From Gonatopus flavifemur (lineage: Eukaryota; Arthropoda; Insecta; Hymenoptera; Dryinidae), in assembly GCA_018340375.1 (NCBI GenBank), contig JAFFJZ010000010.1, positions 8,184,001 through 8,248,000 on the forward strand: 64,000 bases of DNA, read 5' to 3'. The position numbers and the translations under genes are program-made. Positions within the stretch are counted from its first letter, which is position 1; each line of letters opens with the position of its first letter. The notes beneath the pieces are model-generated. The model was not told the DNA's origin. It ran no database searches and worked only from the letters and a program-made list of their open reading frames with translations. Shown here one piece after another: positions 21,963-36,900 of the stretch.

Positions 21963-24900
21963 GTACGGATCTTTATTATTTTCTCATGATACGGTGTTTT
22001 CATTCTGGAAGTCATAGATATAAGCTAGCGTAGTCATTCCAGGAGGAAATATCTTTTGAATGCTTTCTTTGGGTGGAAAAAATCATGCATGATCATACAA
22101 AATCATACTTTGCGCGGTAAATTAACACCAAGTACCGATCTCGCTCACCGTTGCTCAACTTTGATGATCGGACGAGAACCATTACGTTCAACAGGATATA
22201 GCCGTTGGATTGATAACCTTTGAATGCTCTTTGAGAATTCAGAATTCCAATACTCACTTCATGAATTTTATCGGGTTTCATGCGGTTCAATTTGACTATT
22301 TTTCCGCAGAAAATTTGTTGGTTAATTACAAAGATTTCTTACTATCTCAGCTAAATAGTATCGCTGAATTTTTGTTGAAACAGGAATTTAGCTATAGTAA
22401 AAACTCAAAAACCCTGAAAAACATTTCTTCTTAGAAAATTCCGGTCCAAGAGAAAAGAGCTCAACTGTTGATCTTTGGTTACATTCGGGACTGTTTTTAA
22501 TCGGAAAGGCGAAAGTTGCTTTCCAGTCGACGTGTGGTGGTTGACATTTGGTTTCGTTCGGTAGCAATATGTTGTAAAAAAAACCTTTAAAAAAACCTAT
22601 CTTTCACCCTAATTTGATATGATTACCACACAAATTTTGGTCAATCTAAAATCATTGAAGAATATCGCAGTATCCATAATGAATTCCCCGCATCATTCCT
22701 CTTCTTCGGAATACCTGGGAATCGATATGTGACATTCTAAATCTTTGGCTCACTATTTCACGTTTAGATACCGCGAGATCGATTCAACTTTCACGGTCGA
22801 TTCTATAAAAGTTTGCAGAAATCGGACGAGGTATCATTACGCATGTCATTATCGATAATTTACTACGTTTTCACTTAAGATTGATCGTTCGTTCCGTAAA
22901 GCAAGTAACAGGCTGCGGCTACTGCTCACTGTTGTTTTCCATGTAACATCGTGCGTGCATGCCTTGTAAATGTTTTAAAATTACAATCTCAATGATAATT
23001 ACATTTCGTAAACATATAGTACACCCGACGCGGTGATGCGACTACTTTCAAGATTTGCAAAGTCCATTCTAGGAGTATCTACATATATGCAAGATTTTTC
23101 AGTGACCTAAATTCATAATTATAAAAATATATATCGTTGAAGTTTGAATAGTTTATTGACATGTAATCGGAAATGAGGATGGAAATATGTGATGTACCGT
23201 GAACAATATTGTCGCAGAATTTATGTTGCCAAGTAAAACATATTATATTGAGGAATGATGAACCTTTAGTTTCTTAGATATGTCAACTTTCGATGAGCAG
23301 TGCGTTTGAAAGAACAATATACTTCAACTGTAAAATAATACAGCTGGAATATTGCAGTGTACTTCTGTGTATGAATGATTCTGTTTTTTAAAACTGTTGA
23401 TTATAATATTGTCTGGAACGAGCATTGTATCTCTGCGCTTGTTAGAAAGAACACATAAAGTCTACTGAATCGAAATCCCAAAAACGGAACCAGACCCATA
23501 TAAGATCCGGTTAGACATCGGAACTTTATCCGGATCTATTTCGCAACTCATTCAGTTTTTGTTCCCGGGTTTTACTTGGGATCTATCCGGGATTCAATCT
23601 TCAACGAAAGTATTGTTCGTGAATTCATCAGCGTTAAATGGTGGCATGTGATGGAGTTAACTCGAAAGGGCAATGAATTGCACGAGAGTGAAGCTAGCAA
23701 AATTGGTTTTAACGTTTTCATATCAGAAATTGATTCAGTGCCTTGCAATTAAGTCTTGGTTTGTCCGCTTAAATATTGGATGAAACAATTTCATCAAAAG
23801 TTACATCAATCAGCTGCTACACGCAGAAAAATATATTTAAAAAATTTCCATAATTTATTGAGGATCAGCGCCAGTCTGTGATGAATGAAATTATTCACCT
23901 GAATACAGCCTCAAAAGTACCATCATTTCTTGTAGAAATACCTCCCATTATGGGACTTTTTAAAAATAAATTCAAGTGAAAACTCTATCTGTCAGAAACT
24001 GGCGCTGATTCTCAATAAATTATGGGACTCTTCAACACATCTATTTGCTGCGTGTAGTTCGTCGCTTCTACCCCAGTAAAAATGATTATAGTGGTTGTCT
24101 AGCACTTTTCAAGGCCCTAGCAGTGAAGCTAGTCACCAGACAGGGCCTTTACATTAACTATGAGGTGGCTAGAGTCATTTCTGCTAGGGTAACTTCATTC
24201 TCATATAAGTTGCCTGGGTGATTTTGCAGGTTTTTCTCAAATCTTCGGCTTGGATGAATTATTCAATTACTCCAAACCAATCCCTCCACTTTTGGGGCAA
24301 TTCTGTATGATTTTTCGAAGCTCGAAAATTGCGTTGTTTCGGTAGTCCATGGCTCGTAACTTCTAAACCAAGAAGGTACGAAAGACGAAAATTACGGGGA
24401 ATATCCTCGAGAGATACTCTGAATTATAACTCATACATAGAACAGTTGCCGCGGTCAGGGGCAATTCTGTATAATTTTCAAACTTCTGAACCAACGAGGC
24501 ACAAACGATGAAACTTGCAGGGAATATTCTCAAAAGGTCCCCGAACTACAATCTCCACACAGAAAAGTTGCCCCAGTAAGGGACAATTCTGTATGATTTG
24601 TCACATTTCAAAAATTATGTTTTCCCGACATTCCAAGGCTCATAACTTCTCAACCAAGGAGGTACAAACGATGAAACTTGCAGGGAATATTCTCAAGAGG
24701 CCCCCGAACTATAATCCATACATAGAAAAGTTGCCCTAGTCAGGGGCAATTCTGTACCATTTTTCAAAGTTCAAAAATTATGTTCATTTTATATTCCGAC
24801 GCTCATCACTTCCAAACCAAGGAGATAAAATCTATGAAACATGCAGGGAATATTTTCAAGAGGTCCCTGAACTCTATTTCATACATAGAAAAGTTGCCCC

Positions 24901-27900
24901 GGTCAGGGGCAATTCTGTATGATTTTTCAAAGTTCGAAAATAATATTTTTTCGATATTCCAAGGCTCATAACTTCTAAACTAAGAAGGTACAAATGATGA
25001 AACTCGCAGGAAATCTTCTCAAGAGGTATCTGAACTCTCTATCTCTATACATTAAGAAGTTGCTCTAGTCAGGGGCAATGCTGTATGATTGCTCAAAGTC
25101 ACAAAATTATGTTTTTTCGATATACCCTGGCTCATAACTCCTAACCCAAGAAAGTGCAAACGGTGGCACTGATAGGTACCACTCATTATCACACTGACGC
25201 TTGTAAACCCCCCCCCCCCCACACCATCTTTGACTTTTTCGGGAAATCCTTTGTGGTACAATCATCTACGTCCCGAGACCTTTCAAATGAACTATCATTC
25301 ATTAAAATCGGTGAAATTCGGGGGCAACCCATTTTTTAAAATCCCTGTAACTTTTTTATTTCTGGGCCACAAACGAAATTTTTTTTGGTGCGATCAGGTA
25401 CTAACGAAGCTCTTTTTGATGCCATAAAGAAAATCTTTTCCTTCACTTTGGGGGCTCATTCATACAGGTACTCATTCGTCCGTACGAATTGGTGCGGCTC
25501 GTCCGTCCACCAAATCCGGCGCAGGAGCTGCGCGCAAGTACGTACAACTTCAATTATGTTCAACATCCGAGCCAGATTTGACATAGGAGCCGCAGCATAC
25601 AATCGTATGTACGAAAGCTGCGCCTGATTGAAATGATAGGTTAAGGCGATTCACCACAAGCCAAGTTACTAGATCTCTCCCCCCAGTTTTCTCAATAATT
25701 TATCAATAAAATCGATTTTGATGAGCAGGTGCATCTTCTTAGGATATCCAAGAAGATGCAGCTATACTCATTATTCTTCATTTTATGTGTTCGTTTCTGA
25801 GAAAACTGGGGGGAGAAATTTGGAATCTAGTAACTTTTGCAGGGAGTAATGAATCCCCTTAAGCGCCAAACTTTTTTCAGTGTAATTGTTGCTGTTTCAC
25901 TTCATATTTAATACATAACCTCATGCAAAAATAAACTTATATACCTTTGAGTTGTTCTCTATTTTCAACCATTCGGCCTAAGATGCAACAGAGAAATATG
26001 AGAATAAAGGGAGCAAGCCTGGAGATTTCATATAAGTAGGAATGTGATCGAAATAAACAGAGAGAAGAGACGAGAGTTCCGGAGTGTCACTGTTTTCCTT
26101 GTGATGAAAAACATATCATGAAATATATTGAATGAAAGACAGTGACACTACACCCTCATCTCTTCTCTTAGTTTATTGCGTTTGTGCGATCAGCTTTGAC
26201 ATGTCCCTTCTATTATAATATATTGATGACATATAATGGCTGCTCAGTCTTCTATCACGTTTAATTCGGTACAAAAATTTTTGTATTGCGAGGGCCTACA
26301 CAGTAAAAAGTGAAACTTAAAGTCATCCCAAGTATCAGCTTAAAAATGCAGCCAAAAGTAGCGCCTATTCCAACTGAAAGTAAGCAACGAAAAAGACTGA
26401 ATTTCAGTTGGAATAGACGCTACTTTTGGCTGCATTTTTAAGCTGATATTCGGGATCACTTTAAGTTTTACTTTTTACTGTGTATATCTCCAAAACTTTT
26501 GAAGATTTTTTCCTTTGTTTTCATGAAATCGAAACTATTTTCAGTTGAGTTTGAAATGTATCCTGAAGTTACTTACAGCGATCCGTGGTATAAATTTTCG
26601 CTAGTGAATAATGAGCCACTTACGAGTTTATCTCTTCTACTCATGATGCACTAGTGAGGAAAACTCACAAGGCACTCCCTAGAATGTAACACTCCAACTA
26701 ACTACATTCCATTTATGAAAACTAGTGAAACTAACATGGCACTTGTGGGAATAATTAGAGTAAAAATAAAAACTTATTATTGAATTTATAATTGATTCAG
26801 ATATGTTCTTAGTTTGAACAAATTTGCTTCAACTCAGAGAATCTTGTTTTCTGGTGGTAACATTGTCATCTTGCATCAAAAGAACACTTTCTGGAGAGGA
26901 TTCTATTTTCAGAATAAAGAGTCAATTCATGTTTTCAATTTGATTAATTATTTTTTTTAGTGTACATACATGAAACATTTTTCTACCAATCATTCGGAAG
27001 AATTAATTAATCCAAATATGAATCTAATAAATATTTGGTGAATCTAACGAATAATATTGATCTACTATATAAACCTGCTTATCAATGATTTTAGTTAATA
27101 ATGTATGAATCTAATATTAGTAATGTTTGGATTAACCTTGCAAGAAATTCATAAGTTTTATCAAAACATCACTAATCAGATAAGATTTACAAGTGATTCA
27201 TTAGTCGCTAACTAGTTTTATTTTAATAAGTTTTCCTCTGCGAATAACTTATGAGTCATGAGGAAGAACTTGTGATTTTCCTACTAGGGATGGTACTTCC
27301 TGCAATAAAATTTTTTTCAGTGTAGGAAAAGGGGCCGTCCATAAACTACGTGGCCCTGTTTTTGCAACTTTTTGCCCCCCCCCCTTCCCCCATGTAGCTC
27401 TACCGTGGCTTTTCTTTGACCCCGTGGGAACGTAGTTTTTCACGTTCAGCTAAATTAATTTCAATCAAATGAATTTGTATTCAAATATGATCTTGATAAA
27501 ATTGAAATTAACTGAAATGAACGATTAAGTTTATTGAAATAAAATTTCTCTCATTTCAAATGAAATTTACTTGAATGAAGAAGAATCTTATTTGATCCCA
27601 TCAAATATATATCCATTTGTTATATTCGAATGGATCATTTTTCTGGATATTTATATAGAATTTTCTTCCAAGTACAACATAGATGAAAAACCACGTATAG
27701 CTTGAAACCGACCCCCCCCCCCCCCCTCCCCCATGTAGCCTAACGTAGCATTTCATCTTACCCCTCCCTCCCCCTATATTGGCCACGTAATTTATGGATG
27801 ACCCCAAAGTACATGGAAAAAAGAAAATGAAGAAATTTATCGGATAGAATGACAACGTGTCGCTTCAAGCCTTCGAGTGGATATTTTTACAAAATATATT

Positions 27901-30900
27901 GTCAAATAATTCACATGATAAGAGAAAAATCTATTTTTGTCTTATAATGGGGTATACTTGAATCGAGTTTATTCTACATTTGAATCAAATTGAATCATGT
28001 ATTAAACAACGAAATACTTGAAACAGCTGTAGTAGTGATATTTGAATCACTTGTTCATTTCAAGCATACCGCTTTCTGGGTGCATATGATTTTATCGCAT
28101 TAGAAATTCATTCAACTCTGGTATCATATTGGAACACCTACATTACCCACATTTTCTATTGCAAAGTGTCGACGAGAGGAAGAGAAAGAGTTCATACTAG
28201 GGCGTCCCTTTCTTTACCCATAATAGACGTGAAATTGGAAGGAAAAATTGCGTGAGGATGTTCTTATTTCGCTCTCACGTATACAATGAGCTGTTTTCAC
28301 TGATTTGATCTAGGGAGTGCGTATTTGAGTACAGAATCGCGCATAGAATAGCTAGGATTTTCAATGATCATGTGAAATATTGAGAATAAAGAATTCAAAT
28401 CATCGAATTTCACTTTCATCAAACTTTAGGAATACTTTTCATTCATTTCGGAAAGTTTTGGAAATATATATGAATTTCTGATCCACTGTGAATCATTCTA
28501 TAAAATTGGAAAGCTCAAATTCTGATCGGTAACATCAGTGTAGTAGTTTTTACGAAATTTCTACAAGTTCGAAATGAAGCTGAAACTAGCAGACTTGCAC
28601 TCCAGCTCAACGTAGAATTGTCGTACACTGGGAGAAATATTTATTTGTCCTCTCTCCATGAAATATTCATTTGTCGAAATTAAATATTCAATTATATAGA
28701 TGCAAGAACTGATTATTTGATTCGATTAAATATTTAATTAACTCTAAGAAATATCTTATGGAGAGAGGACAAATGAACTATTCATTTGGTTGGAGGAAAT
28801 TTTTTTTTCAATGTAGAATAATGAAATCGACACCAATGAGATTTTTCAATCGTAATCTTTGAAAATATGTATTTTGAGATAGGGTGAACTACCCAGTAGA
28901 TGAACGATTCATAAAAGCAGTAACTAATATAAATTTCTGCTACCTTGAAGTAATTCGACAAGAAGTTACTTCTGTTGTGAAAACAAACGAATTATTTTAA
29001 GGTACACGGAAAGAAAGAAGTTATCAATACTTGAATAACATTTATTAACATTCAGAAACATGACTGTCAGTTTAAGGAAAAAGAGCACCGCTGAAAAATC
29101 TTTGCAGTGAGGTTATCAAAAATTCGTAGTGAAAATACTAAACGTTGATAGTTTTATTGTTATTGTTTACAGTGAATTTATCAAATTTTGATGAATTTAC
29201 TACGAAAATTCTTCAGCGATACTCTTTTTCTCTAAATTTTCAGTCATTTTTCTAAATAATCATAACCTCTGTCTTTCCGTGTAGCAAAAATTTTGAATAG
29301 TTACTTAATTTATGAGTCTTTCATCTACTGGGTAAATTACACTAATTCAAATTTATATTACCTCAGTTTATAAACGCGGTCTGCTATTTCACGTCTGTTA
29401 GTTTCAGCTTTATAAGTTTGAAACTGAAATTTTTCCAACATCGAGGGATTGGAGAAATTATTTGAGATAACTGATAGTCCACTTTCATCTATTTTTTACT
29501 CTATCGTACTTTGATTCCTGAATTCAATATTTATCTTTAGGATCTATAAGGTTTTACTCAGGGTCGCAGAAAACCAGGGTTTTCGGGTTTAACCTGGTTT
29601 TATGGTATCGAATTTAGTTTTTCCAATCTCAACAAGAAATTTTTTATTTTCAAAGTCCTAGGGATGTTTTTATAACTATAAGTTCCAATTCTTACTAATG
29701 AACAAGTTAGACCATTCTCATGCAAAACAGACATTGTCTTATTGGAGTGAAAAATCTCATTTCTGATCTAAAGCTGAAAATCTAAAGGTATTTGGACATG
29801 TATTTTAAACACTTCATGTGGTATAAATTAGTTTTATATTACTTTGAGAGATAGAAATTATGAGCATTGGTATCACAATACTTCAGATTCCTTGAAAAGG
29901 AACAGTTAAAAAAACAGTAAACCTTCAGCTTTATTTAATTACATTCATACTTCATTTAATTAGATTCAATATTCAGCATAATACATCTGTGGAACAATGA
30001 TATATTAATTTATTAAATATATCAAAGAGTCAGTGATGAACATGTTCTATGAAAATTTTGTAAAGAAAAACCAATTTTTTGTTATGCTTTGTGGACAGGA
30101 ACGATCATCAATCATTTGGAACTCTTCCCAACTTGTTCCGCTGCATAAAATACAATTCCATATCATATTTTTGTAGTTCTTTTGGTAATCTTAGAACATT
30201 GTTGCAGAATTCTACAATGACTTGAAAAAGCATTACATTCGATCGAAAAAGGAGTCCGGAAAGAGTTAGATTCTTCGGACATTTGCAAGATGTATACAAT
30301 CTCAATAAGTGGTCTTTTGATCACTTTTGATATTCTGGGAAAATTCTTTTCGAATTATTTTAAAACGCTTGGTGCAATCTGAGGATATAATTGTATTTCT
30401 TGAGCCGAGCTGGCAATATTAAATCATTCCTGTGAAGGAAAAGATCGTTATAATGACCATCTATTTCGTTATCACAAATATCCGTTTAGTTTCCACAACG
30501 ATATACATGTACACTGAGAACTCGATTTCTTACACTCAAAGAAAATTTCTTTGCCCTCATTCTGATAAATCTTGTTTTCAATGGAAAAAATAATTTATCT
30601 TATTGAAGAAATTTGTCATAGAATTGAAATCATATTCTTCGAATTTAAGAAAGAGTATATTTCTGTTTCAATTTGAAAATTTTTTGTTCCAGTTTGATGA
30701 AACTTTTTTCCGCTGAAAAGATTTATCAGAATGAGGGTAAAGAAAATTTTCTTTGAATCTAAGAAATTGGGCTCTCAGTGTACTTCCATATTTTAGATTG
30801 TTACGAAAACTCGACAGTATATTTATGAGAATGATGATTCTTTCCCGTGCATTTCCATTTTCCACAGTGCAAAGTGATCCTCAAACTATCACCGATATAG

Positions 30901-33900
30901 ATCATGAGAGTTTATTTGTGAAAAAGAGAGTACATACACAAAAAATGAGAATAATAATATGAATATTTTTATATTGAATTGTTGAAAAAATCACGTTTGT
31001 TTGTTATACTGATCGCTAAGTAATGAAAATAAAAAATTAATGATTAATACAATTTCTCAATTGAGAATAGAAGTTTCAGGACACCGAGTTTTCTCACATC
31101 CTTATCGTTTTCGAGGATTTTGGTTTAAATTAGTGAATTCATTAATCGGCATTTCGCATTTTGAGGACAAAAGTGTCAAAACTAAAGCACGTGACTCGTA
31201 TATTTCTTTAAACTTTGTATATTTTCAGATATCACAATTTATCGTCTTATCTAAACTGCATGTTACTGAAATTTGAATTGTTTATTGAAACAAATTAATG
31301 ATCGAAGACCCAAAATAATACAATATATTCTTTGAACGATGTTTCCATTTCCAAGGGATTAATTTGAGAAATTTGATAACGATGATTCATCAGAATTTTT
31401 GTGAATGAAAATTTTCGTTTCGTTTCTATAAACGATTCAAACTTCAGCAAAATGGATGAAAAAGTGTCGTTGTAAAAATAGTCAGTATTCATTTCAATTT
31501 GTCTACCCGAATAATCATAATAATGATTATTATTGTGAGATTTACTCGAGATTACCCACTAATTTGTGTAAGTTTTTTTATTTCCATATGCGTAATAACA
31601 GTAGTGTGTCTTATTGCATAGACAATTAAATCCTAATCAGATGTGTTGAAAACTTTTACGTCTCAGAAATGCATGGAATGAATTTTTTTCACTCAAGGTA
31701 GTTCTCTCGGAGAATTCAGGAACAAATTAGGAAAATTATTGTCAAGCAGAGCACCAAGGTCGAAGGAATTCGATAATCATATTCGTTGGGACTTATATTC
31801 TTATTTATGACAAAAAAAGAAACAACGCGAAGTATAAATAAACAACCTTGTAACAACAACGCGAAATTTGACATGGTTTTTTTCTTAAAAAATTTTTATT
31901 TTTGATACGTTTATGACTTATGAGGGCTCATTTTGTTCCTTGTGAGATTTAAAAAACCCTTTACCATGGGGATTTTTTTGTATGAGTCATCATGACACTG
32001 TCACACGTTTTTGTTTATGGGAATGTATTTTACTATTAATAAACAAAAGCGTGTGACAGTGTCATGATGACTCATACAAAAAAATCCCCATGGTAAAGGT
32101 TTTTTAAATCTCACAAGGAACAAAATGAGCCCTCATAAGTCATAAACGTATCAAAAATAAAAATTTGTTAAGAAAAAAACCATGTCAAATTTCGCGTTGT
32201 TGTTACAAGGTTGTTTATTTATACTACGAGTTGGTTCTTTTTTTGTCATAAATAAGAATATAAGTCCCAACGAATATGATTATCGAATTCTTTCGACCTT
32301 GGTGCTCTGCTTAACAATAATTTTTCTAATTTGATCCTGAATTCTCCCGGAGAACTACATTAAAAAAAAAAACATTAGAATTCTCTAATTTTTAAAACAG
32401 ATCATTACGAATTGTGGTATTTGCTCAGTTAATTTAAAGACGACACTTCTTATCGAGCATCGAATTGCATAATTTCTTTTGAAAAAGTGTTTGGAGATCG
32501 CCGAGATACGATTGTTTCTCTCAAAGCTCAAAGCTAAAAGGGTCAAACGAGAAGGTATGAATTTCAAATTTAAATTTTGTATTTTATGAAAAACAGAATG
32601 AGAGGAGGAAGAAAACACTCTGCAACGTAGCTCAAAAATAGATCGACCCCGTATGTCTTCTTCATATACATTCTTCCTCGCTTGCTGACTCTGGTTAATT
32701 CTTCCTCCGCTTCTGCTGTTTTTCTTCGTCCCACAACAAGAGTTTGCGTCCTCTTTCGATCGATGGAGATGAGATTCTTGAAAAAATTCGTGGTCGTTGG
32801 AGAAATCAGATTAAAGGCGAACACGAGTCGCCATGCGATGAATGCGTTGGAAAACAAATAAAAAGGAAAGGAAAAAATGAGAGGTAGAGAGAAGCACGAA
32901 ATGACATAAGCTGCTGTTGCTGCTACTGCTGTTTTTCATTTTCTTTTTTGAAGAACAGGGCTGTGTCGATCCTTCTCAAAATTGTGATTCAATAATGTGT
33001 CGAATCCGTTGACTGGTCAGATTGGGTTCACTTTTCTAGGTTTTTTTTTTCAAATTCTATTTGAGTAATGTTCCATGTTTCGTATTTCTTGATCGGATAT
33101 CGATGAGAGTATGAAGAAGAGAATACAAGTTTTCATAATCGATTTTTCGATTTTATAAGTAATTTAAAATTTTTGAAATTGGAAGGAGCAGTTGTTCGGA
33201 GTATTCGTTTTTTTGCATTATAGATAAAACGAGTTCACTCCTACATATAGTTGAAAATAATCAGTATGATAAAAATGTGTTAGGAAACTTACTTCATTTC
33301 ACAGTTTCATGGAAATTCTATTTTATCTGTTAACAAAACCAACGAGGAAACTTGAAATTGATAAAAAGTCACTTTTGTAACACGAAGCTTTCAGTTTATT
33401 TGTTCATATTGAATTTCGCATTTGAATCTGAACTGATGTGTTGAATCAACGTGTGTTTTAAGGATTAATTTCATTTTAATATGTCGTTGAAATTCGAATC
33501 GTTTGTAGAAACGAAACGAAAATTCAAACTCACATAGTTCATCTTCTTGAATCAACTCCTTGGAACTGGGAACATTGTTTGGAGAATTAATCGCAAGATT
33601 TTGGGTCTTCAACAGCTGAGGATTTCGTTATTCAGTAACCAATTCGTTTCAATAAACGATTCAAATTTCAGCAACATCATTTTAATGATGTCATTTTCAT
33701 GTATTACAGAGATGTGGAAATTATTAGAACAATTGTTATGTCCAAACTTATAACTCCAACTTTTGCCTCAGATTATGCATTTATCTGTAGAATACTATTT
33801 TGTCTTGTTGATATAATAGTCTCTCATCCTCTCAAGTAAAAATTTTCATTTCGGGTTCGCTAAACAGGACTGGTGCAGGCGTGTTGCATTTTCCTGCGGT

Positions 33901-36900
33901 ACTGTTGCGGACGTGATGTGCCCGCACTGGAGCTGCAACAGTACCGCACAAAAATGCAACACGTCTGCACCAGTCCCGTTTGGCGAACCGAAATTAACAT
34001 TTTTACTCGGGCTTCCATTTCTGAATTAATTATTATAACAATTTTTCTTTCCAATCTTTCTTTCACTCCAATGATCTCAAAACCTCCATCTCAAACTAAA
34101 CAGTATGTGACGATAGATACCTGCTGAGAATTTAGAATAGTTAACAACAAATTCCGACCGGGATTTTTATTGGTTTCATCGTAACTCAACTATCATTCCT
34201 TGTCGTGGATATACATTTTACACAACGAAACACCAGTTCTTAATATCAAAATATTGCACATTGTTAGTTATTTAAAGACATATGAAGATGCTCATGATGA
34301 AAAAGAACTTTGTACAAATGAGATTGTTATATATATAGTAATCATGGAATATTCCTTCGTTCAAAAATGGAGGGCTTAAGAACTATTTATAAATATATAT
34401 ATCAAGAAATAAAACCAGTACTCCATAAATGATTGCATTCCCCTTAGAGGAAAGTTGGAACAGTTTTGAAAATTACAATTATTCTAATAATTCTCACACC
34501 TCTGTATATCATATGAATCATTTTCAATACTTGAAAATAAATGTTTTGAAATTGTCAAATACCTCGATATATATCAGAAACACCAGTTTCACTCATTACA
34601 ATAGCATTTTGCATAGACAATAGTATGTTAATATTTTTGTTGAATTCTCGAAACAAGTTGTCAGCCTCGAACAATCATTTTCCATCGGTTATGTTGATTG
34701 TTCCATTCCGGGGTTTCGTTCTTATTGTCGTTATTCACTTATCCATATCCGTATGCATCTTGAAGCGATGTACGTGTATGTGAAATGTGTAAGGTAGGAA
34801 ACGACCGACCTTGCCTTGTGACTCAAGAGTTCGTAGTATGAGCATTTCCTTCCTTACCTCGCAATAAGAATGCTGGAAGCAGACGTGAAAGCCGGTCACG
34901 CCGTGTTGGCCATAGAGTACGAACACTCTCTAATGAGCATCTCTTACAACTTTTGATGTACGACCGTATGTACATCCTTTTTCTCACTCACGTTTATAAT
35001 GATCAATCATCCATTATTATCACACATTCGATGTATTCAATTATTTCAATTTAAGTGTGCCATGTATACAAATATATAAGGTGGACCAGAATCAACTCTG
35101 AATCTCGAAATCATTATAGTTATTCTGTAATAGCCTAGGGAATTATTAAATGAAGCTGAAGCTAGCAGCGGGCTGACGCAACTTTTGATTCTCCTTCATT
35201 CAAACATTTTTCATAACAAAAATCCATTGGGTGGTTTCCAAATATGCGATTTAACTGCTTAAACATTGAAAAAAAACAATTCTATCGAAAGTTACACCAA
35301 TCTGCCGCTAGTTTTAGCTTCATAATTACACGGAGAAAACTGGTATAGTAAAATATGGACGAACCAAACATTTGGTTACTGAAATCAATCGCATCGTTAT
35401 TCTAATTGAACGTATCGTTAGTTTAACTAAGTGTGTCGTCATTTCGATTGAGTCGTTTAGTTCTTATGATTGCGCAGTTTGGTCTGTCCATATTTTACTA
35501 TTCGCTTAGTGATCATCACTACTTCCTTTTCTCTGTGTATCAAAGTGATTTCTACTGAGATAGATAGCTGTGGTTGAAGGTGAACAAATTTTTGTTGAAG
35601 TGAAGATTCTTCAAGGCTTCTAAAGATTTATCCGAATCCTAATACCTTTAGAACGCCCAAATTTATACAGTATATGTATGCATTCGTCCCTTAGAGCATT
35701 CAATGCAGTGAAGGGAAGAACTTGAATTCCCTTGCAGTTTTTTAGTTACAGGAATTTTATATTTTTGTAAAACTTCAAAAAAATTCACCAGAAATCACTA
35801 GTTTTGCATCAATGATAGGTTTTTGATATGGCAGAAGTAATTTACCGTAATTTACTTGATTTATCACACTGGCAGAACACCTGTAAAATACCAAAAAATA
35901 ATTTAAAACAGGTAATTTGGCATCACCGCGGATAGATTTGTGTGGAATTCTTCCCTGAGCTGCCATCTGAGTTCGCTGAAGCAGATGATAGATATTTGTT
36001 AACCTTCGCGTATTTTCCTCAACCTTTCTTTATGCGTTGCAGTCAACTAAATATAACTTATTCAGTGATGAAAAATGTACTCGAGGTTTTTGTTGAAGGA
36101 TTAGAGTTAGGCATCTCGAAGTTACCCATGTGGAAATTGACGAACACCCCAGTACTGGTTCAGTACCGCTGCCATAGCTGCCAGTGCTGTCGAATTTGGA
36201 ATGCCATTACTGGCCTGGGTCGTTTGACAGTACTGAACCAATATTGGGATGATAACAATGTCTGACATAAGGCCGATTATTGGCGTTCAATTGTGCCGGT
36301 ACTGGCATTTGAACGTAAACAGTACTGGCATTCAAACGTAGACAGTACTGTTATTTCAACCTAGCCGAAACTGATATTTCAATATCACCCGTATTGATAT
36401 TTTAATTGTACCTGAATCAGAATTCCAATCTTGCCTGTACTGGCATGCCAATCCAGCCAACATTGGGATTACAATTTGCTCTGAACTGGCATTTCAACCG
36501 TGTCAGTGTGAGCATTTCAATCTCATCGCAGTACGAACATTTCAATTCTACCTTCAATGCATTCCACGGGGATTCTCCATAGCGTACTATTGGCACTTTC
36601 AATGGCAAGGTTTTTTGATCCCATGTAGACTCCACGCAGCCACACTGCGTGTGCTGTTACGGTAATTTTGATAACATCAAAAAAGCTTGCCAATTTTATC
36701 TCATGTATGTTCCGATTGTGTTGAAACAAGAAAACTGAATTTTCATAATATAATTGATAATATATAATATATAATTTCCTACTAACCGACAGGTAATTTT
36801 GAAATAGATCACTGCAGGGTTAATAGTGGCCTTGGGTGGAATTTTGCGCCAACTTTTTTCATAAATTACTTGATAAATTTTAATTTGAAATAGATAACAC

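Larger units (their letters stand above)
28574..29413. mobile_element. ATGAAGCTGA-family MITE split by nested insertions
   Basis: The left end ATGAAGCTGAAACTAGCAG (28574) and the complementary right end ctgttagtttcagctttat (to 29413) are about 840 bp apart, while the related copy at 35152-35323 is about 170 bp. The excess is two TA MITEs, one of which contains a third. Confidence 0.7.
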
